Under the pieces are notes generated by a model. That model was given only the letters and a program-made list of their open reading frames with translations, had not been told where the DNA came from and made no database searches. Position numbers and translations under genes: made by a program. Below are positions 31,335 to 41,925 of a stretch of DNA of 58,961 bases, one piece after another. Origin of the DNA: Stentor coeruleus (taxonomy: Eukaryota > Ciliophora > Heterotrichea > Heterotrichida > Stentoridae). How positions within the stretch are numbered: position 1 is the stretch's first letter; every line of letters begins with the position of its first letter. The stretch is from assembly GCA_001970955.1 (NCBI GenBank), contig MPUH01000382.1:1-58961 (forward strand), written 5' to 3'.

Positions 31335-33413
31335 TTAAAGATTAGTTTTCCTTGGATTCGCAGACTTATTGGAGCTCTGGTTTCCTTTCGTACTCCTAAT
31401 CGCTGAAACTGGTATTTCCTTATACCTCTTCATCCTAAACTTCAAAACAGCTCCAGGAGATCCAGTTTTTTTATCTGCAGGGGACAATTTTCTCGAAGGT
31501 GGTGAATGTACAACCCTAGTATTCGGTGTCTGTATTGGTTGCAATGATCTTCCTCTAAAGCTTTTCACTTGTATTTTCTTTGCTTCTGGAGGTGGTCTTG
31601 GTATAATCGGTAATTTATTTTTCATAGATATAGGTTTCCTTATAGTATCAGGTAAAGCTTTAACAGGTATTTTATGAAATGACAAATTATTACTTTCTTC
31701 AAGACTTGTATCACGAGATCTAAAATTTTCTTCAGGCTTCAAAGTAATTCTTGGATTTGACCTGGGACGTGGATTTTCAGGAAGGAAAAACAAATTCGTC
31801 TTTGGAGGGAAAATCGATGAAGAACTTGGTTCTCTTTGATCCATACTAAATTTTTTACGAGATGAAACTATAGATACAGCATCATCAACTTCAAGTATAG
31901 AGTTTTCTTTATGACTCTCATCACTCATTCTTCTCTTTGAACATAAACTAATATTTTGGCTAAAGTCTTTGATTATAGACATTGAACTGTTTTCTTGTAT
32001 TTTGCTTAAGTCAATTTCTGATATTTCTTGGTTTTTATCAGAAGTTTCTTTAATAAAAAGTGGTTTTTTAGATTCTTCATTAGGTTTGGATTCGAAAAAA
32101 ACATGCTCAAAGTCTTCAGAAGGTTTTGAAAAAGCCCTATCAAGTTCATTTAAGAAATCTTTTTCCTGTTGTGACTCTTTTAGACCTTTATCACAATCTT
32201 TTAACCCTAAAAACCCTTTGCTTAGATCAAGTGACTCTTTACTAAACCCATGCGACGAATTATGTGAAAGTTCAATTTCTTTATTCTCCCCATATATCGA
32301 ACTCATATCCCCCCAATTTTCCTGTTTAACCAACTCCTCTATATCTACCGTTTTTAATTTAGCCTTATCTTTTATATCCCCATGTATCAAATTATATACA
32401 ATATTTTCCCTTTCACTAATACTAAGTTTATCAGATTTCAACAATTTAATAAGTCCTTCCCTATACCTCTTACTCCCTTTCATCCCAAAAATAATCCCAG
32501 TATTCATAAGTATCAACTCTGATTTACTTGTTTTTTTCTTTAATTCAGCTGTTTTACTTAAAACATTTTCAAAAATTTTACTTGAGTATTTTTTGCTTAT
32601 AGATTTCAAATCACAAGGAAGAATTTCTGATGATGATTCACTACATATAGTATCATCATGTTTAAATTTATATAATTTTTTTCTTAGTTCCAATAATCTT
32701 TCAAATACAATTTTCTGAGTTCCAGTTAAATCATCGAATATATCATAAGCAAATGATGGGTTTGAATTATCTGAGTTTATATCGTAAATAGGTTCAGCAT
32801 CTGGTTTTTTTAAGTCTATGTTGTAGATTTTACGTTGTGAGATTTCCCCTAAGGCGATTTTTTTTTCTTCTTGGAGTTCTTCTTGTGAAAATAAAGCTGG
32901 GAGAATTTCTTTGAGGTTTTGGGAATGTTCAAGTTTTTTTTTGTGGATGTGTATTATGTCATCTAGTTCAGAATCTATTTCGCTTAGTCTTTGTTGGTAA
33001 AGAGCTTCAATTTTCTGTTTCGTTCTTTCTTGCTCTTGCATAACTTCTTCGATTTTTTTTATCTGTTTGCCCCACATTTCTTTACCTTCTTCTAAGTGGT
33101 CTTTTATAGCTTGGATTTCTTTTATCATTTCTGATTCTTTACTTTTTTTTTGAGTTAATTTTATTCTTAGTTTTAGCTCAGTGTTTTTGTTATGTATGTA
33201 CTTTTCTTTTAATTCAGAAAACTCTGCGTCTTTTACTTGTTTTTCTGAGATTAAATGGTTTAATGTTCGTTCCCATTGTTGGAAAACTCGACTTAAGTGC
33301 TTTGAGAGTTTTTTATCACATTTTGATAATATTGTTGATGTTGATAGATGTAAATGTTCTATAGAATCGTAGATTGATACTTGTGTTGAATGAGCAGTGG
33401 AGTTAGCATTCAT
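31335..33413 (-). CDS. large coiled-coil protein, unknown
   Basis: 692 residues. The first about 190 are coiled coil (SKCDKKLSKHLSRVFQQWERTLN, then Lys/Glu heptads), followed by a globular helical patch (LTGTQKIVFERLLELRKKLY; GSKRYREGLIKLLKSDKLS) and a long Ser/Lys/Pro-rich tail with PPP and RSLQPIQTPNTR. Basic Pro-rich tails often bind microtubules or other acidic partners, but I cannot assign a family. TAA stop; no intron needed. A 336-base A/C-rich spacer separates it from the divergent kinesin. Confidence 0.7.
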   Translation of the reverse strand: MNANSTAHSTQVSIYDSIEHLHLSTSTILSKCDKKLSKHLSRVFQQWERTLNHLISEKQVKDAEFSELKEKYIHNKNTELKLRIKLTQKKSKESEMIKEIQAIKDHLEEGKEMWGKQIKKIEEVMQEQERTKQKIEALYQQRLSEIDSELDDIIHIHKKKLEHSQNLKEILPALFSQEELQEEKKIALGEISQRKIYNIDLKKPDAEPIYDINSDNSNPSFAYDIFDDLTGTQKIVFERLLELRKKLYKFKHDDTICSESSSEILPCDLKSISKKYSSKIFENVLSKTAELKKKTSKSELILMNTGIIFGMKGSKRYREGLIKLLKSDKLSISERENIVYNLIHGDIKDKAKLKTVDIEELVKQENWGDMSSIYGENKEIELSHNSSHGFSKESLDLSKGFLGLKDCDKGLKESQQEKDFLNELDRAFSKPSEDFEHVFFESKPNEESKKPLFIKETSDKNQEISEIDLSKIQENSSMSIIKDFSQNISLCSKRRMSDESHKENSILEVDDAVSIVSSRKKFSMDQREPSSSSIFPPKTNLFFLPENPRPRSNPRITLKPEENFRSRDTSLEESNNLSFHKIPVKALPDTIRKPISMKNKLPIIPRPPPEAKKIQVKSFRGRSLQPIQTPNTRVVHSPPSRKLSPADKKTGSPGAVLKFRMKRYKEIPVSAIRSTKGNQSSNKSANPRKTNL

Positions 33414-33749
33414 GATTATTTAAATATGAAAAAAATATTATCATTCAAGTTTTTATCGATAGGAACTTCCACACATAACCTAAATTTCCAATAAGTTCAT
33501 TAACTTTTATATATTTCATCATTATCAAAAACGTATTATCCTATATTTCAAAGATAACACCACATGCATATCCTAGTCCGGTAAAGAAATTTTCCAACCT
33601 ATTTCAACACAACTCCTAAATCCCCAAAATAATAAAATCCTCCTAACTAAAAAAAACCAATAAAACTAGCCACTTTTGCCCTAAACTCGATTTTTCACAT
33701 CCTAAAACCAAAAATCGTATACTAAAAATAACTCTACCCCACGATATTA
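33414..33749. other. divergent spacer before kinesin
   Basis: A/C-rich on the plus strand for most of its length. No feature recognised beyond the composition bias. Confidence 0.5.
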
Positions 33750-35960
33750 ATGTCGAAAAGTAGTCACAGTGGGAATATAAAAGTTTTTTGTAGATTTCGG
33801 CCACTTAATCCTCATGAAAAACTGACTTCTGAACTTATTAAGTTAGAACATGACAGTAACATCTCAGTCACTGTTTTTCCTCAAACAGAACATTCAATAC
33901 CACTAACTTTCACTTACGACTACATCTTCACATCTGAAAGCACACAAGAAGATGTGTTTACAATAGCCGCAAAACCAATAATCGAAGATGTGATTCAAGG
34001 ATTTAATGGGACTATTTTCGCTTATGGTCAAACTGCATCAGGAAAGACTCATACAATGACAGGTCATGATATTTTCGACCCTTACACTATGGGAATTGTC
34101 CCTAGAATGATCTCGAAAGTTTTTGATAGTATTGAATCTGCTGATGAAAATGTAGAATTCGCTGTCAAAGTATCTTATTGCGAATTGTACTTAGAAAAAA
34201 TTAATGACTTAGTCGAAGTTGATAAAAAAGCTTTGAAAATTCGACAAGATAGGAGTAAAGGGGTTTATATAGCAAATTTGAGTGAACATTATGTGGCTAG
34301 TGATTTTGATGTGTTTGAATTATTGAGGGTAGGGACTGAGAATCGACAAGTTAGTTGTAATAAAATGAATACAAAATCATCACGTTCACATACACTTTTT
34401 TCATTGACGATAACTCAAAATAATGCTCTTGATTTAAGTGCTAGAGTTGGAAGGCTGTATTTGGTTGATTTAGCTGGCTCAGAGAGGGTTTCAAAAACTA
34501 ATGCTGAAGGGCAGAGACTTAAAGAACTGAAAACTATTAATAAAAGCTTGAATACCTTAGGGCAGGTTATTAATCAGCTTACGGATGGAAAAGCTTCACA
34601 TGTTCCTTATAGAGATTCTAAACTTACTAGGATACTACAAGATTCTTTGGGTGGGAATTCAAAAACAGCAATTATTATAACTTGCTCTCCAGCTTTATCT
34701 AATGAATCAGAAACAATTTCTACATTACGTTTCGGCTTTAGGGCAAAATCAATAAAAAACAAACCCAAAGTCAACCGTGAGCTGACAATGGCAGAACTCA
34801 AACTTAAACTAGCCAAAATCGAAGAAGAACTAAGGAAAAAAGCTTTAAAAATTTCAACTCTTGAACAAGCAATAAGCCAAAATGAAGTTACTCTCCCAAT
34901 AGATACAACAATTCTCACAGAACATACAGAAGAATCAGATGAATTCAAAAAAACCGACACTGAAGATTTTTTCGCTGAACTCGAAGATGGGAGAAACAAA
35001 CTTACAACATTAGTCGATGAGAATTTTAAATACAAAACCTCATCAATTGAACTTAAATCTAACCTCGATCAAATGAATGATAACAACATAAACCAAACTG
35101 CCTTAATTTCTGTACTCGAAATGAAAATTGTTAATATGGAAACAGCAATTTATAATAAAGTTGAATTAACATCAAAACTCTCTATAGAAAAAGATGTCCT
35201 TACAACCAAAATTGAAGAAGTTCAAAACAAAAAAATAGAACTCGAAAGGATCTACAATGAAAAACTTGTTGAAAGCAACGAACTGAAATTTCAAGTAAAA
35301 ATGCACGTTGGTGACGACGAAATCAGTTCAGAACCTGTTGATCTTATTGAACAACTTAAAAACAAATTAATGAGTGAACAACAAAAATACAAAAAAAATC
35401 AAACTGAAATGCAGGGTCTACAAATTCGGCTAAATCAAGCTTTACAAGAGCTTACAAGAGAAAAAAGAAATGAAGAAAAAGAACTTTTAAATAGAGAAAT
35501 CCAAGCACGGAACGAAAAAATAAAATTCTTAGAAGATGAGCTTGAAACTATAACAGAAAATCATAGGTCAGTAAAAAAAATATTATCAGAAGATGAAGAA
35601 ACATTAAAACAGCGAACTGATGAATTAGAAAGAACATTAGATGAATTGACAAATATGTATAAACAATTATTAGCAAAACAATCATCAGTTAATATAGAAA
35701 AACAGTTAAATATAAGGAAAATAACAAGATTAAATGAGAAAATCAAATTACTTGAAGATGAACTTAAAACTAAACGTGAACAACTTATGACAGCTGAAGT
35801 AGAAGCTAATAGGTTCCTTGATGATATGGCTTCACAGTCAATTTTCAATAGAATCAAAGTTCCCATCAAAGGTGGGGGAGGTAAAGGTGTCAGAGCTTCA
35901 ATGGCTAATCGTTTATCTATACGTCCTAACAGGGCCTATGCTTCTATGGTAAGTCATTAA
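33750..35960 (+). CDS. kinesin-1-type motor heavy chain
   Basis: 736 residues. The motor domain, residues 8-340, has P-loop GQTASGKT (93-100), switch I NTKSSRSHT, switch II DLAGSE and the microtubule-binding YRDSKLTRILQDSLGGN. The neck region RFGFRAKSIKNKPKVNRELT immediately C-terminal to the motor is kinesin-1-like. The rest is coiled coil and a basic Gly-rich tail (KGGGGKGVRASMANRLSIRPNR). Plus-end-directed transport along cytoplasmic microtubules is expected. It is shorter than animal kinesin-1 (about 960) and I see no clear light-chain site. No introns. It converges on endoplasmin 53 bases away. Confidence 0.92.
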   Translation: MSKSSHSGNIKVFCRFRPLNPHEKLTSELIKLEHDSNISVTVFPQTEHSIPLTFTYDYIFTSESTQEDVFTIAAKPIIEDVIQGFNGTIFAYGQTASGKTHTMTGHDIFDPYTMGIVPRMISKVFDSIESADENVEFAVKVSYCELYLEKINDLVEVDKKALKIRQDRSKGVYIANLSEHYVASDFDVFELLRVGTENRQVSCNKMNTKSSRSHTLFSLTITQNNALDLSARVGRLYLVDLAGSERVSKTNAEGQRLKELKTINKSLNTLGQVINQLTDGKASHVPYRDSKLTRILQDSLGGNSKTAIIITCSPALSNESETISTLRFGFRAKSIKNKPKVNRELTMAELKLKLAKIEEELRKKALKISTLEQAISQNEVTLPIDTTILTEHTEESDEFKKTDTEDFFAELEDGRNKLTTLVDENFKYKTSSIELKSNLDQMNDNNINQTALISVLEMKIVNMETAIYNKVELTSKLSIEKDVLTTKIEEVQNKKIELERIYNEKLVESNELKFQVKMHVGDDEISSEPVDLIEQLKNKLMSEQQKYKKNQTEMQGLQIRLNQALQELTREKRNEEKELLNREIQARNEKIKFLEDELETITENHRSVKKILSEDEETLKQRTDELERTLDELTNMYKQLLAKQSSVNIEKQLNIRKITRLNEKIKLLEDELKTKREQLMTAEVEANRFLDDMASQSIFNRIKVPIKGGGGKGVRASMANRLSIRPNRAYASMVSH

Positions 35961-36013
35961 TTTTTGGCATTAAATTTTTATCTCCATAATTATGAAATAA
36001 CTTAATTTCCTAT

Positions 36014-38287
36014 CTAAAGGTCTTCGTCTAGATTAAATTTATCCAGGCTTTCATATGTTTCTTCCTCCTCTTCTTCCCATTCAACATCAACATAAGGTTC
36101 TGAAACTTCTTCATTAGGATCAACACCAAGATCTTTAGCAATAAAACTTTGAACACGATGATAAAAATCAGCAGAGTCAGGTAATATAAACCCTGATTGA
36201 ATCAAAGCTAAATCATACATTGTTACAGCTACATCTCTTTCAAAACCTTTTGTTGGTAAATCATAAGAAAAAGATAAAAGTTTTTTAATCATAGGATGAG
36301 CAGGATTTACTTCCCATGTTTTTTTCCCTGGAGGATTCATTGGGTTTTCTTTTTTACCAAAAGCTTGAGCTTTGCTTATTCTTTCCATATTAGCACTTTG
36401 TCCATCATCACCACTGGTTGTAATAACAGAAGGTTCTTCATGAAGTTTTCTTGAAATAGTCACTTCTTGAACTTTTCCTTTCATTAATCCTTTAAACCAA
36501 TCAAGTAAAGTTTCATAATGTTTTTTTAAAGCTTTTTCTTTTTTCCTAGCGAACTCTTCATCTTCTTCAGGTATTACCCAGTCACTTGCCCCAACATTTT
36601 GTAAATGCATTCTTTCGTATTCATTGATTGTATTAACAGTATATTCATCAATTGGATCATCAAGAAGAAGGACTTCATAACCTTGAGCCCGTAGTTTTTT
36701 AATAAGTGGTGATTGAACTAGTTTATGTCTATCATCACCAGCGATAAAATAAATATCGTCTTGTCCATCTTTCATACGACTGATATAATCATCTAAACTT
36801 GTTAATTGATCAGCATTATGAGTACTATAAAATCTAACTAATTTGCATAGTTTTTGTTTGTTTGCTGTATCTTCAATAATTCCAAGTTTGATATGTTTAC
36901 CCAATTCTTTATAAAACTCAATATATTCGTTTTCAGTCTCCCCTTCTTCTGGTTCTTCATCAGCAATTTCTTGTAATTCTTGAAGGATTTTTCTTGTGAT
37001 TTTCTTATTAATAAGTTTTAATATTTTAGTATGCTGAAGGTTTTCTCTTGCTACATTAAGTGGTAAATCATCAGAGTCTACAACACCTCTAACAAAACTT
37101 AGATATCTTGGAATAAGATCATGAAACTCTTCAGTAATAAGCACACGTTTTACATACAATTTGACTGGAGCTGTAGCTGCATATAAATTCTTAAACATAT
37201 CAGCAGCATCAGTACTTGGGATATACAACAAAGCTTTAAATTCTACTTCACCTTCTGCTGTAAAATGTATATACGACATTGGATCACGTGGATCTTTTGA
37301 TAAAGTTTTATAAAAATTAAAATACTCATCATCTTCAACTTCATCTCTTAACCATATCGGTTTACTTTCATTTATCCTTTCCCAATCCCAAACTGTTTCT
37401 TTAACTAATCTTGTTGTCTTTCCATTTTCTTCATCAATTTCATCTTCAGGAATATCTTCTTCTCTACTGATTTCCTTTTTAACTTTTAAGTATATAGGAT
37501 ATTGAACAAACTCAGAGTATTTTTTTATATTTTTCCTTAAAGTTTCTTCATCTACAAACTCTGTCGCATCTTGTTTAAGTTTTATCGATATTCTTGTCCC
37601 TCTTCCTAATGTATTTCCTTTAGGATCTTTAAGTACACTAAAAGTATTGCTAGCTTTTGATATCCATATATGTTGATCATCATCATTATGTTTACTTGTG
37701 ACTATAATTTTTTCAGCGACTAAGAAATTACTATAAAATCCAACACCGAATTGACCAATAAGATTTATGTCACCTCCTGAAGCTAGAGCTTCAACAAATT
37801 GTGTTGTCCCAGACTTAGCGATTGTCCCTAAATGGTTTATAAGATCATCTTTTGTCATGCCAATCCCGGTATCAGTGAAACTTAGTGTTCTTGTTTCTTT
37901 ATCATATTCAATGAAAATGTCTAGGTTTTTGTTATCTCCAAGGACTGAATCATCAGTTATGGCTAAGTATCGCAATTTATCTAAAGCGTCTGATGCATTG
38001 GATATTGTTTCACGGATAAAAATTTCTTTATGGGTGTATAAGGAATGAATAAAAATATCCATCACACGAGCTACATCAGCTTGAAACTCATGCTGTTCTG
38101 CATCTTCTAGATTTTTTAATGCTTTTTCTAATGGGTCTTCTGGCTCTTCTACTTCTTCTTCAATAGATTCAGCCACTTTTTCAACTTCTTCAGCTACTTC
38201 ATTATTGTTCAAGTCAATTGTTTCAGGTATTTCTACCTCATCTGCTAATACCAAAGCAGCTATCAAAAGCACTAGCAATTTCGCCAT
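36014..38287 (-). CDS. HSP90B1: endoplasmin (ER Hsp90, GRP94)
   Basis: 757 residues. Signal peptide MAKLLVLLIAALVLA, acidic pro-region, then the Hsp90 ATPase domain with FIRETISNASDALDKLR, DTGIGMT, GTIAKSGT and GQFGVGFYS; middle domain with RGVVDSDDLPLNVAREN; C-terminal dimerisation domain with DLALIQSGF. It folds secretory and membrane proteins. The C-terminus is NLDEDL rather than KDEL or HDEL. That is a weak match to ER retrieval signals, so retention may use a variant receptor preference. No intron. The 1.2-kb upstream spacer is large for this window. Confidence 0.96.
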   Translation of the reverse strand: MAKLLVLLIAALVLADEVEIPETIDLNNNEVAEEVEKVAESIEEEVEEPEDPLEKALKNLEDAEQHEFQADVARVMDIFIHSLYTHKEIFIRETISNASDALDKLRYLAITDDSVLGDNKNLDIFIEYDKETRTLSFTDTGIGMTKDDLINHLGTIAKSGTTQFVEALASGGDINLIGQFGVGFYSNFLVAEKIIVTSKHNDDDQHIWISKASNTFSVLKDPKGNTLGRGTRISIKLKQDATEFVDEETLRKNIKKYSEFVQYPIYLKVKKEISREEDIPEDEIDEENGKTTRLVKETVWDWERINESKPIWLRDEVEDDEYFNFYKTLSKDPRDPMSYIHFTAEGEVEFKALLYIPSTDAADMFKNLYAATAPVKLYVKRVLITEEFHDLIPRYLSFVRGVVDSDDLPLNVARENLQHTKILKLINKKITRKILQELQEIADEEPEEGETENEYIEFYKELGKHIKLGIIEDTANKQKLCKLVRFYSTHNADQLTSLDDYISRMKDGQDDIYFIAGDDRHKLVQSPLIKKLRAQGYEVLLLDDPIDEYTVNTINEYERMHLQNVGASDWVIPEEDEEFARKKEKALKKHYETLLDWFKGLMKGKVQEVTISRKLHEEPSVITTSGDDGQSANMERISKAQAFGKKENPMNPPGKKTWEVNPAHPMIKKLLSFSYDLPTKGFERDVAVTMYDLALIQSGFILPDSADFYHRVQSFIAKDLGVDPNEEVSEPYVDVEWEEEEEETYESLDKFNLDEDL

Positions 38288-39505
38288 TTATACACGTGTT
38301 AATAAGATAATTTAAGTCAATTTTTATTTTTAAAATTAGGTTGTTGATGTATATTGAATTGCTGATGAAAGGGAATTGTAGTTAGTGATTTCAAAATTAG
38401 ATTTTTTATTGTGCGAGCTTGAGGAATAAAGGAACTTGCTTGGATTGTTTAATAAATATTATCAAAAGGTTTTCAATTTTTTGCTCTCTTTCACGACTTT
38501 GGAAAATCTGAAACAGCAATGCTTGATTATATGATTATATTTTATGCTATGACTTCTTGGCAATTCTACTCTCGCATAAGGATTTTTTCATTGAGAAGTT
38601 TTTTGTCTTGATTAAATTCTATTGTGTTTTTTTTCTAAAGGTGAAACTGATTTGATGTCGAAATAGAATCTGAGGTTTTTCTGCAGACATTTATGATATT
38701 CTCTTGTTAGCCTTTTGCGAAATATGGATGTGTGTAAATTTGAATTTCGCTTGTGCTAAGTTATTTATGGAAGCTGCACATCATGCTTAATTGTCTGATA
38801 AAACTGAAGAAATTCTTTCGCTTGAAGTATTCAAAGTGTGAATTCAGTTATCTGTTTTATGCCTTAGTCTAGAATAATATATGGAAGTATTTTGGTTCCG
38901 AAAGGATGTTGAGAAGCGTTAAGAAAAATTTATTTGGCTTTGAAGTGTGTATTCTGACTGGTGTTCATAGATATTAGGGATTTTATTTTGAGTTGGGATT
39001 GAATGGATTTAAGTGATTTTTGATTGGATTTTGTAGAATAAAGTGTGGAAAATCCTTTTGAAATTGATGTTTATTGAAAATATTTTACTTATAAACCGTA
39101 TCTTAAATCTAAAAAATGCATTATCATTTCCATTTCTTCTACTCAAAAAAAAATTACAATCCTCCTTCCATCTTCTAAAAATCATTTTCAATAAAATCCA
39201 AACCTAAATATAATTTTCCATAGTCATACACAAAAATCATAATTTTTATTCTACCTTATAAACTAATCCAAACCCCACACAAAATCCTACATTTCACCAA
39301 AACCCCACATCAAAATTCTAAAAATATCATTAAAAAACACAACTTATACCCATATCCCAACAATCCTAAAAAATCAATCCCATCCTTAAATCCATAATAC
39401 CTCTCATATAAACCTTTATTCTTCTCACCCTTTCACCCCACACTATCAACAAACAATCAACAATTTAATCAAACTAATGTTGATTATATTTAAATACCTC
39501 AAAAA
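38288..39505. other. 1.2-kb divergent spacer
   Basis: 5' flank of both endoplasmin and the MOK kinase. G/T-rich for about 770 bases, then abruptly A/C-rich from about 39060. No protein-like frame, tRNA or repeat recognised. Confidence 0.6.
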
Positions 39506-40663
39506 ATGCACAGTAACTCCTAGTTAGAGTACAGGCTTATATCAAAAAAAGGTGAAGGGACTTTCAGCGAGGTCTTAAAAGCCCAAAGCATAAAAACCGG
39601 GAAATTTGTAGCGATAAAATGTATGAAGAACCACTTTAACAACATTGAACAGGTCAACAACTTACGTGAAATCCAAGCTTTACGTCGTCTTTCTCCTCAT
39701 CCCCATATAGTAAAACTTCTTGAAGTTCTCTAGTAACCTCTAATTAGCGATGAGCCAACAGGTAGATTAGCATTAGTATTTGAGCTCATGGAACTCAACA
39801 TGTATGAATGGATTCGAGGTCGAAAAAATTACTTACCAGAAGCTAAAATCAAGAACTATATCTATCAGCTTTTAAAATCTATTGATCATATGCATTCAAA
39901 CGGGATATTCCATCGTGATATTAAACCTGAAAACGTTCTATTAATAGAAGACAATCTAAAACTTGCTGATTTTGGCTCATGTCGTGGTATTCATTCTAAA
40001 CAACCTTTTACTGAATATATATCAACAAGATGGTATCGTTCCCCAGAGTGTTTATTAACAGATGGTTACTATAATTACAAAATGGACATTTGGGGAGTTG
40101 GATGCGTATTTTTCGAAGTCTCAGCTTTGTTTCCTTTATTTCCTGGTAAAAATGAACTTGATCAGATTAATAAAATCCATAGCATTTTAGGTACACCACC
40201 ATTAAGGATTTTAGATGATTTTCGAACCCATGCATCACATATGGAAATTAATTTCCCTCCTAAAGAAGGTACGGGAATAGAAAAACTTATAATGCATGCT
40301 AGTGAGGATGCTAGGGATTTGATTAGTAAAATGCTTATTTATAGTCATGAAGAGAGGATTAATAGTAAAGAAGCTTTGGCACATCCTTATTTTAGGGATA
40401 TAAATGAGGAGTATGCAAGAAGAATACCTAGTCCAACAACAAAGTTTTTACCTGCAGATAGTGCTGCGGGGGAGAAAAGCAAAGAGGAAAAAGGCCAAAA
40501 GAGGTTTTTACCGTTGATATCAAAGAATCCGAATTCGAAAAACCCTAGTTCTACTAAGATTTCTATGAGTATTGAGAATAAAACCCTTGCACCAAAGAAC
40601 TATGCTTTGTCGATTAAAAATCCTGCGCAGTATGTACAGAAAACTTTTAAACCTTATTATTAA
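39506..40663 (+). CDS. MOK: MOK/RCK-family Ser/Thr kinase
   Basis: 375 residues from three exons (introns 39513-39527 and 39733-39747). N-terminus MHKYRLISKKGEGTFSEVLKAQ with the Gly loop, VAIKCMK lysine, HRDIKPENVLL catalytic loop, ADFGSCRG (DFG), and activation loop TEYISTRWYRSPE with the TEY dual-phosphorylation motif typical of RCK kinases (MAK, ICK, MOK), then APE-equivalent and GxGC. RCK kinases limit cilium length and intraflagellar transport. The tail is short and basic. Intron removal is needed for both the Gly loop and the EVLYDEPTGRLALVFE hinge. Confidence 0.92.
39513..39527 (+). other. 15-nt intron GTAACTCCTAGTTAG
   Basis: Phase 1, seven bases into the gene; removal gives MHKYRLISK. 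Confidence 0.92.
39733..39747 (+). other. 15-nt intron GTAACCTCTAATTAG
   Basis: Phase 2; removal eliminates adjacent TAG and TAA and restores the kinase hinge. Confidence 0.94.
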
Positions 40664-40874
40664 GATAAAGCAGATTATTTAAGTTGGATGGGGAGAGTTT
40701 TTGTAGAGAAGTTTTTTTTTGAAGACTATGTGGATTTATAGGGTTTTTATAGGTGTTTGTTAGGGTTTTATGATTTTTATTTGTGTTAGATGTGGTAAAA
40801 TGGTAATTAAGCGTTAATTTTTATATAATGAATATTTTTATGAATTTTTAAGGTGGGTTAGTTGAAATTTAGGT

Positions 40875-41144
40875 TTAAAATTTAGAAAAAATGCTAAATG
40901 GACTTGCTAAATATGGGGACTTTGGGGATTTATAGCTAGATTTAGGACTGTGTTTTCTTAAAACTGCCTTGATTATTGATTTAAGTTTCCGATCAGATAA
41001 TTCATTTTTATAAGTTTTGATCCTTAATGAGTTGCAACGTTTGCGCTTAGCTCTTGGCTTTTTTTTAGTTAAAGCTTCTAAAAAATTTGCATCTGGAGTT
41101 ATCCAAAATGATGGAAGTGATTTCCGAACAAATTTATATTCCAT
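40875..41144 (-). CDS. small basic protein, unknown
   Basis: 89 residues, strongly Lys/Arg-rich (KKKPRAKRKRCNSLRIKTYKN, split by short neutral runs) with a Ser/Pro tail SPKSSYKSPKSPYLASPFS. It could be nuclear or nucleic-acid binding from composition alone. No family recognised. The opposite-strand pseudogene begins just upstream. Confidence 0.5.
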   Translation of the reverse strand: MEYKFVRKSLPSFWITPDANFLEALTKKKPRAKRKRCNSLRIKTYKNELSDRKLKSIIKAVLRKHSPKSSYKSPKSPYLASPFSIFSKF

Positions 41145-41179
41145 TTATAATAGTTTCTATTTCTGTAAAAGCACAGTAG

Positions 41180-41704
41180 CTTATTGCTCAACTTAACATC
41201 TCAGAATCACTAAAATATAAAATTAAATTATTTAGATCAGCAGGAATTGAGAATTTCCAAATCGTTAGCGACTTTGATTTTACTATGATAAGATCTTCAG
41301 TCAATAGAATTCAAGGAAAAGTATCTGTCACTACAACCCAAAACATATCAAGTTGCTTAGAACATCAATAAATCATATCAGAATCTTATTAATTATTACA
41401 CTACTATAGAAATAAACTCTATGATAGATGAAGGAATTAAAGCTCAATATATGAAAGAGTGATGGGCTAAATCATCAGCAATTATTATCCAAGATAAATA
41501 TGATCAAAAAAAGACTTATAAAAATTGTAGATGATTCAAATGTGTATCTTCGATATGATATAGAGAAAGTTATGAAAATATGTGAAAACTTTAATGCGTA
41601 TATTTATTTTTTCAGGAAGTTTGGGGAATGTGATTGATTATTTTATTAAGTCCTTAGGGTTTAGATTTCCTCAAAATCAACAACAAAAGCATGGTCTCAG
41701 TTGA
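41180..41704 (+). pseudogene. decayed cytosolic 5'-nucleotidase III (pyrimidine 5'-nucleotidase)
   Basis: Several frames together give segments in family order: KLFRSAGIENFQIVSDFDFT (the DxDxT nucleophile region), IISES, NYYTTIEINSMIDEGIKAQYMKE with TGA where the family has a second Trp of VEWW, WAKSSAIIIQ, DDSNVYLRYDIEKVMKICEN, then FSGSLGNVIDYFIKSLGFRF (family FSAGIGD...). Stops at 41369, in the MKE-WAK segment and elsewhere, plus at least two frame changes, cannot be explained by local introns. The C-terminal third with the second acid motif is missing. A dead, unexpressed copy is likely; a functional paralogue is expected elsewhere. Confidence 0.72.
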
Positions 41705-41925
41705 GAAAATTCCAAAACTCATCTTATCAAATCCTCAATAAACACATCAAACTAGCATCTTCTCCATGAGCTTAGTCCTAACAAAAATCTGTTATTTTCC
41801 CTCACTCCAAGCATTTTCCACTTCATAATCCACATAAAATCCTATACAAAAACATCTAAAAACATTAAACCTAAAAGCCAATACCCAAAATTAACCCTTT
41901 AAATAATCAAAAGATAATAACTAAA

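Noticed and set aside
38640..38700. C/D-box snoRNA-like stretch (TGATGTCG...CTGAGG)
   Set aside because: Boxes are imperfect and no terminal stem was seen.
41165..41179. GTAAAAGCACAGTAG as an intron of the 5'-nucleotidase pseudogene
   Set aside because: Right length and ends, but lacks the TA at positions 9-10 found in the real introns, and no start codon follows from using it.
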